From the NCBI GenBank assembly GCA_001683735.1, contig LUGG01000015.1, positions 744,001 to 808,000 of the forward strand: a stretch of 64,000 nt of DNA. The letters run 5' to 3'. The position numbers were made by a program, and so were the translations under genes. The stretch's first letter is position 1. The number at the start of each line of letters is the position of its first letter. This document shows, one piece after another, positions 59,788 to 64,000 of this stretch. The notes beneath the pieces were generated by a model, which was not told the origin of the DNA, made no database searches, and saw nothing but the letters and a program-made list of their open reading frames with translations. The DNA is from Grifola frondosa. Taxonomy: Eukaryota > Basidiomycota > Agaricomycetes > Polyporales > Grifolaceae.

Positions 59788-62700
59788 GCGCCCGTCTGCG
59801 TTCCTTGCATCGCTCCATACTTACTCGCCTGTCGCATCGACTCGCCTGTCCGCACTCCAGCGCTGCTCCAACGCGTTCGCCATTCCAAGTCTCCGCCCAA
59901 GCAAGCCTCTTTGCTCGTCCTGTCATCTCTCGCCTCACTCGTCTTCGCCCGTCCATCCACGCTGCACAGCATCCCATGCGACAACTCTGCAACGCCGCAG
60001 CTCGACGCTTCGACCTCTCTCCGTCTACTCCGCCGTCCTCGCTGCCTCCAGACTTTGCGACGCTGCATGTGCATCGTCCTCCTCGTACGTCTCTTGCTCT
60101 CTTCGTATTCTCTTCGCAGTCCACTAGCCGGGCACCCACAGCGCGACTAGCAACGCTGTATCACGCAGCGCGGTACCCGTCCACTCTCGCAACCCATACA
60201 TTCCCCATCCCCATCCTTTCCCTCTCGCCGTCGCCGTGTTCGCTCGTATCGCGTCGGCGCGCGTTTGAGCGCAGCCCACTCCCGAGGTGTGTGCTATCCG
60301 TGCTACGCACACATCCTGTCGCGTGTGCGCACACTCATTCCGCTCTCCACAGCTGACTTCCGGCGCGTAGACGTGCGGGGCGCATGCGGTCACCCTTCCC
60401 AATCATGACAGTCTTGAAACCGAGCCATCAACGCCCGTTGCACGCAAACGGCAGACATCTTCCGCTCGCTCCGCCCACCTACGCCTCGCTGCCACCCAGT
60501 CTCATCCCACTCAAGCACAACACGCACCTAGACTTTCGCACACATTTGGTGCCAGCGCAGCTCCATACACTTGCGGCGTGCTACCGTCACACAAGCCATG
60601 CGGGACGTTACCCGCCTCGACAGTTGATTTGCCTGTGTTTGGGTTGAAGTGGAACGCAATAAACTACTCGGTGCGCGCATCAACCACATTCTGCGCGAGG
60701 CTGACTTCCTGCGGGCGTGCAGATGCTCAATTTGCTCCCCACCATCAATTGACCGGCCAAAATCAATATTCTGCACGCCCTCCGACGCGTAAACATGCTT
60801 GGCGCACACGGCAAGTCATAATTAACTACAGCATGCATTGAAATAATGTACGTAGGATGCACCGTGCGCGAACGACGCGTGCCTCCCGACCTCCCCACTC
60901 ATTCCGTCACATCGGCGCGAACACTGTCTAGCACACATGCGGCGCGCGACTGGCGGGAACCGCAAGACGCTACACGGCACATCTACGCACACCTCGAGCC
61001 AGACTTTAGCACGTCCACAGTGCTACGCCCGACGACTGAGAGCCAGCATCCAAACCACGGCGCGTCGGCCAGCAGCCGCGCGATACACAAGTGCGCGGCG
61101 TCCGAGCAGCATCCTTTCAAGACTCATGCCCAACTCTGCGGTGGCTGTGCGTTCTTGGACCACCGGCGATCAGGTGTCTCGACGCGTTGACCGTGCGCGC
61201 GCGCGCGTTACACTCGCACTCGGCTGAAAACACGAAAACACACTGCCATCAGCAACACAAAACGGGGACGGCACACAGCATTCACACGACGCACGCAATA
61301 TCATGGTCACCGTACACTCCGTCCAAACACCACCCTCTCGTCCGTCGCTGCCCGCCAAAATCAAGTCAAACATGCCGTCTCGTCAGCATGCGTGCGCAGC
61401 TCTCAACTTCTGGGCACCCGCTGCATCCGCTCCATAGCCCTGCCATGAAGGCGGCATCTAGCTGTCTACTGTGCGGTGTCTACTCTACGCTACTGCTACT
61501 CTACGCATCGTGGGCGCACGCGGGAGAACACTCGTCTGGAGAACCGCCCGAACGGCACTCCTCCCTGCGAGCGCGTGGTGGAATGCTGAGCGAGACGCGT
61601 TCGTCGGGAGGGACGAGCGAAACGTATGGACGTACCGGGTGGATACGGCGCGAGAAAGAGAGATGGCAGCGTGGACGATGCACCACGGGCGTCGGCGGAC
61701 GCGCCCACCCCGAGTCCTGTGGACGGACGTAGATACACTGCATGTAATGTAGACGTCAGAGCGGTGCGCCGCCATCAGAATATATGAGCACGTACCGGGA
61801 CCTAGTGTGGGCATGTGGCGTACGGCGACCGCTGGAACAGACACGCTGAGCATAATGCAAAATGTAGCGGCGGGAAACAAGCCGTCAGACAACTCCGCGA
61901 CGAGGGCGACGCGCACCGTGGAGGAGACAGTACATGAACGTGGACCTGTATGAAAATGCAGGCATAGAGAAGGGGAGGAGGTGGAGGTGGAAACGGGAGA
62001 ATGCAGCCGATACTGGGGACCAACCCCTCAACGACGCCTGTCTTAAATACCGCTCCAACGCCCGATCCGCCCGCATCATTATCTACCTTTATTCCTGCCG
62101 TCCTGCCACCCTTGATGCGAAACGGGGCAGCCCCTCGTCAGCGCCGCCATCCCAATTTCCAAATCTCCCAATTTCTCGCCGACCCCAAATTCGCCTGATG
62201 CCCGCGTAATATCCTGTGAAGACCATCAGAACGATCGGTGATGACACCAATTTACGGAAGGAGCGTACGTAGTACGTACCGTGCGCGAATGCCCTCCGTC
62301 CGCATGCCTGTCCCTTCCTGTCGTGGACCCTCTGTCGTGTTCGTGCACCGCTGTGTGTGGTGCGCGCGGAATCCCCGCCCGTCTGCCCGACTGCCAGCTG
62401 GCCAGCTAGTGTGCCAGCATGGCCACGGGCGTGACCACCGACGGTCTGCTCGGGGACATGCCCAGTGCTCCCGCACAGCCCGACCGCCGCTTCCAACAAA
62501 TCCCGTACCAGAAACAGGGTCATCGACGGCGAGTTCGCATGCGACACATTCGCACCGGCGTACCTGGCGACCACAGCCGGAGCGCTGCGAACGGTAAGAC
62601 GTCCCCTTACGAAACGCGCGATCGGAGACTTACCTATTGTGAGCAAATTCCGATCTGTGTGCCGTTCCATGAAGTCTCGACGTGGTGTGGAGGGGAGGGG

Positions 62701-64000
62701 ACGGGATGCAGATGCAGGTGCAGATGATTCCCTATACGTCCTGCATGTGCATGCACACAGGTTCGGAATGCTGCGGGGGGAGGGAGGGAGGTGAGCGGCG
62801 GTGCGCACGGTGTGGGGCGATTGACATGTCGTACGTACGCACATACCTGAAACGCTCCACTGCATCTTCTCGTCTCCGCCGCGCAATCGGCGCCCGTCTT
62901 CAGCGCTCAGCCCTGGAGACCGAGGCCTTTTCCTGTTGGACATGGAAGAAGAATTGGGCGTGTGGCAGCAGACGCCGCGTGTCACGACTCTTGTTGATGG
63001 TGGGCTTCGCTCGCTGTCGCCAGATGACCTGACGTGATGTCTGACGTGTCGTCCATCGTCGGCCAACCGTCAAGCATTGAGCGTCGACCAGGAGGACGTG
63101 GTTCCATGATGTGCACTGACAGCAAGGCAGGCGTACACCACCACATTGTTCAAGTCGCGCCGCACGCAGTTCCTCTGTAGCTGTCGGTGACATGCACAAA
63201 CGAACATTCTGACCTGAAAATAGACAAATTCCTTTAGTTAGATCAGTAGCACAAAAGTACGTGACCACCCTTGTTTCATCTAAGAACAACCACGCCGGAA
63301 ATAGCCACCCGGACGCTCGCGATCTTCGGTGGTCAAGATCTGTAAGCTAGCGAGAGCAAACCCTATGCGAGAAACACAGTGTGATTAGGGTTCGAATAGA
63401 AATCGACACGCCGCGATGTCACGCTGAAAAACTCACCGACGCCAAGATCAGATGCGTGTGCCAGCGAGACTCGGTTAGATCGCGAGCCTCGATTACGACG
63501 CATGCACGATTGGAAGATGTGTCGTCGCCGACGAAGCTCCATTGGACAGACACGCCAGACTCGCCTGGTTCGTCTCGTCATGTCTGTGGCGCTCAATATA
63601 TATTTGGACATGTAAATGCTCGAGACGGAGAGAGCACTCACGAGTATTGCATGGACCTGTGGTCCACGAGCCGTGTGTTAATCACATCGCAAACGAATGA
63701 ACTGACTCTGAGTAGTCGAGTTGATAGTCGCACTTCTCGCGATCGAGTCCTGTGTGATTGCCGAAACCGACTGAGTCGAAGAGTTGGAATCCAATCTGTT
63801 GAATAGAACAAATATAGATACTTGGCGACGGGTTGGCTGAATGTACGGGTGAAGCATCAAAGTTCGCGCGTGTCTCGAGCGACTGATTTCGATGCCAGCA
63901 ATGAAAATCACACCGAAAATCACCTGGATCTCGCGAATTGGAGCTTGGATCAGGCTCACAACCCATCGTGCCGCCTGTTCGAGCCGGTCGAGTTGTCTCT

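Larger units (their letters stand above)
57380..64000. repeat. Tandem array, unit 3 (truncated by window end)
   Basis: Third copy, 6,621 bp visible. It resembles unit 2 at most diagnostic sites until about 63180 and unit 1 afterwards, including an almost base-perfect match of 63470-64000 to 44270-44800. The array therefore has a mosaic history. Its right end and the number of further copies lie outside the window. Confidence 0.88.

Noticed and set aside
38149..64000. The array explained as the same reads or two haplotypes placed end to end
   Set aside because: Three copies are present, they carry substitutions of different age along the unit, and unit 3 is a mosaic. An artefact is still possible and needs spanning reads, but it is not the simplest reading.

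Overview
The window is nuclear DNA of a filamentous basidiomycete, most likely an agaricomycete. Genes are split by many introns of about 42-85 nt with GT..AG ends. The gene set is typical of that group: omega-type glutathione transferases, a HET-domain protein, a Trk potassium transporter, TRAPPC11, Rer1 and mitochondrial Hsp70. There are no operons or bacterial-type signals. Coordinates of multi-exon genes were obtained by splicing by eye.

Layout. (1) 0-6.5 kb: tRNA-Thr(AGU), a head-to-head pair of glutathione transferase genes, a Tda10/glycerate-kinase-like P-loop kinase, RER1 (with 10-nt and 6-nt microexons) and a steroid 5-alpha-reductase-like enzyme. (2) 6.7-14.6 kb: a degenerate tRNA-Thr-like sequence, an amidohydrolase, SSC1 (mitochondrial Hsp70 with a perfect heat-shock element) and an aminoglycoside-phosphotransferase-fold kinase with a 9-nt microexon. 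(3) 15.4-26.3 kb: a HET-domain gene, a roughly 995-aa alpha/beta hydrolase with a long unrecognised tail, and TRAPPC11. (4) 27.2-35.5 kb: a long acidic Ser-rich protein with a triplicated exon, and an arrestin-like adaptor ending in a PPSY motif. (5) 36.0-39.8 kb: the complete TRK potassium transporter gene. (6) 38.15 kb to the end: a tandem array of a roughly 9.6-kb unit (9,671 bp, 9,560 bp, then a third copy cut by the window end). Its breakpoint lies inside the TRK gene.

Each array unit holds, from left to right, the TRK 5' half, an AT-rich spacer, a short exon resembling the C-terminus of eIF4G, about 3.5 kb of GC-rich DNA with no recognisable gene, and about 3.5 kb of AT-richer DNA with no recognised gene. 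Only the left copy is joined to the TRK 3' half, so copies 2 and 3 carry TRK fragments without a C-terminus. Copy 3 is a mosaic, copy-2-like up to about 63.18 kb and copy-1-like afterwards. The copies differ by real substitutions as well as indels, so the array is not simply the same reads placed twice.

A caution for all gene models: several otherwise well-conserved genes (SSC1, hydrolase, TRAPPC11, TRK, the acidic protein, arrestin, amidohydrolase) contain isolated 1-nt frame slips. The simplest reading is uncorrected long-read indel error, because SSC1 and TRAPPC11 are housekeeping genes. I found no CRISPR array, rRNA gene or intact transposase.
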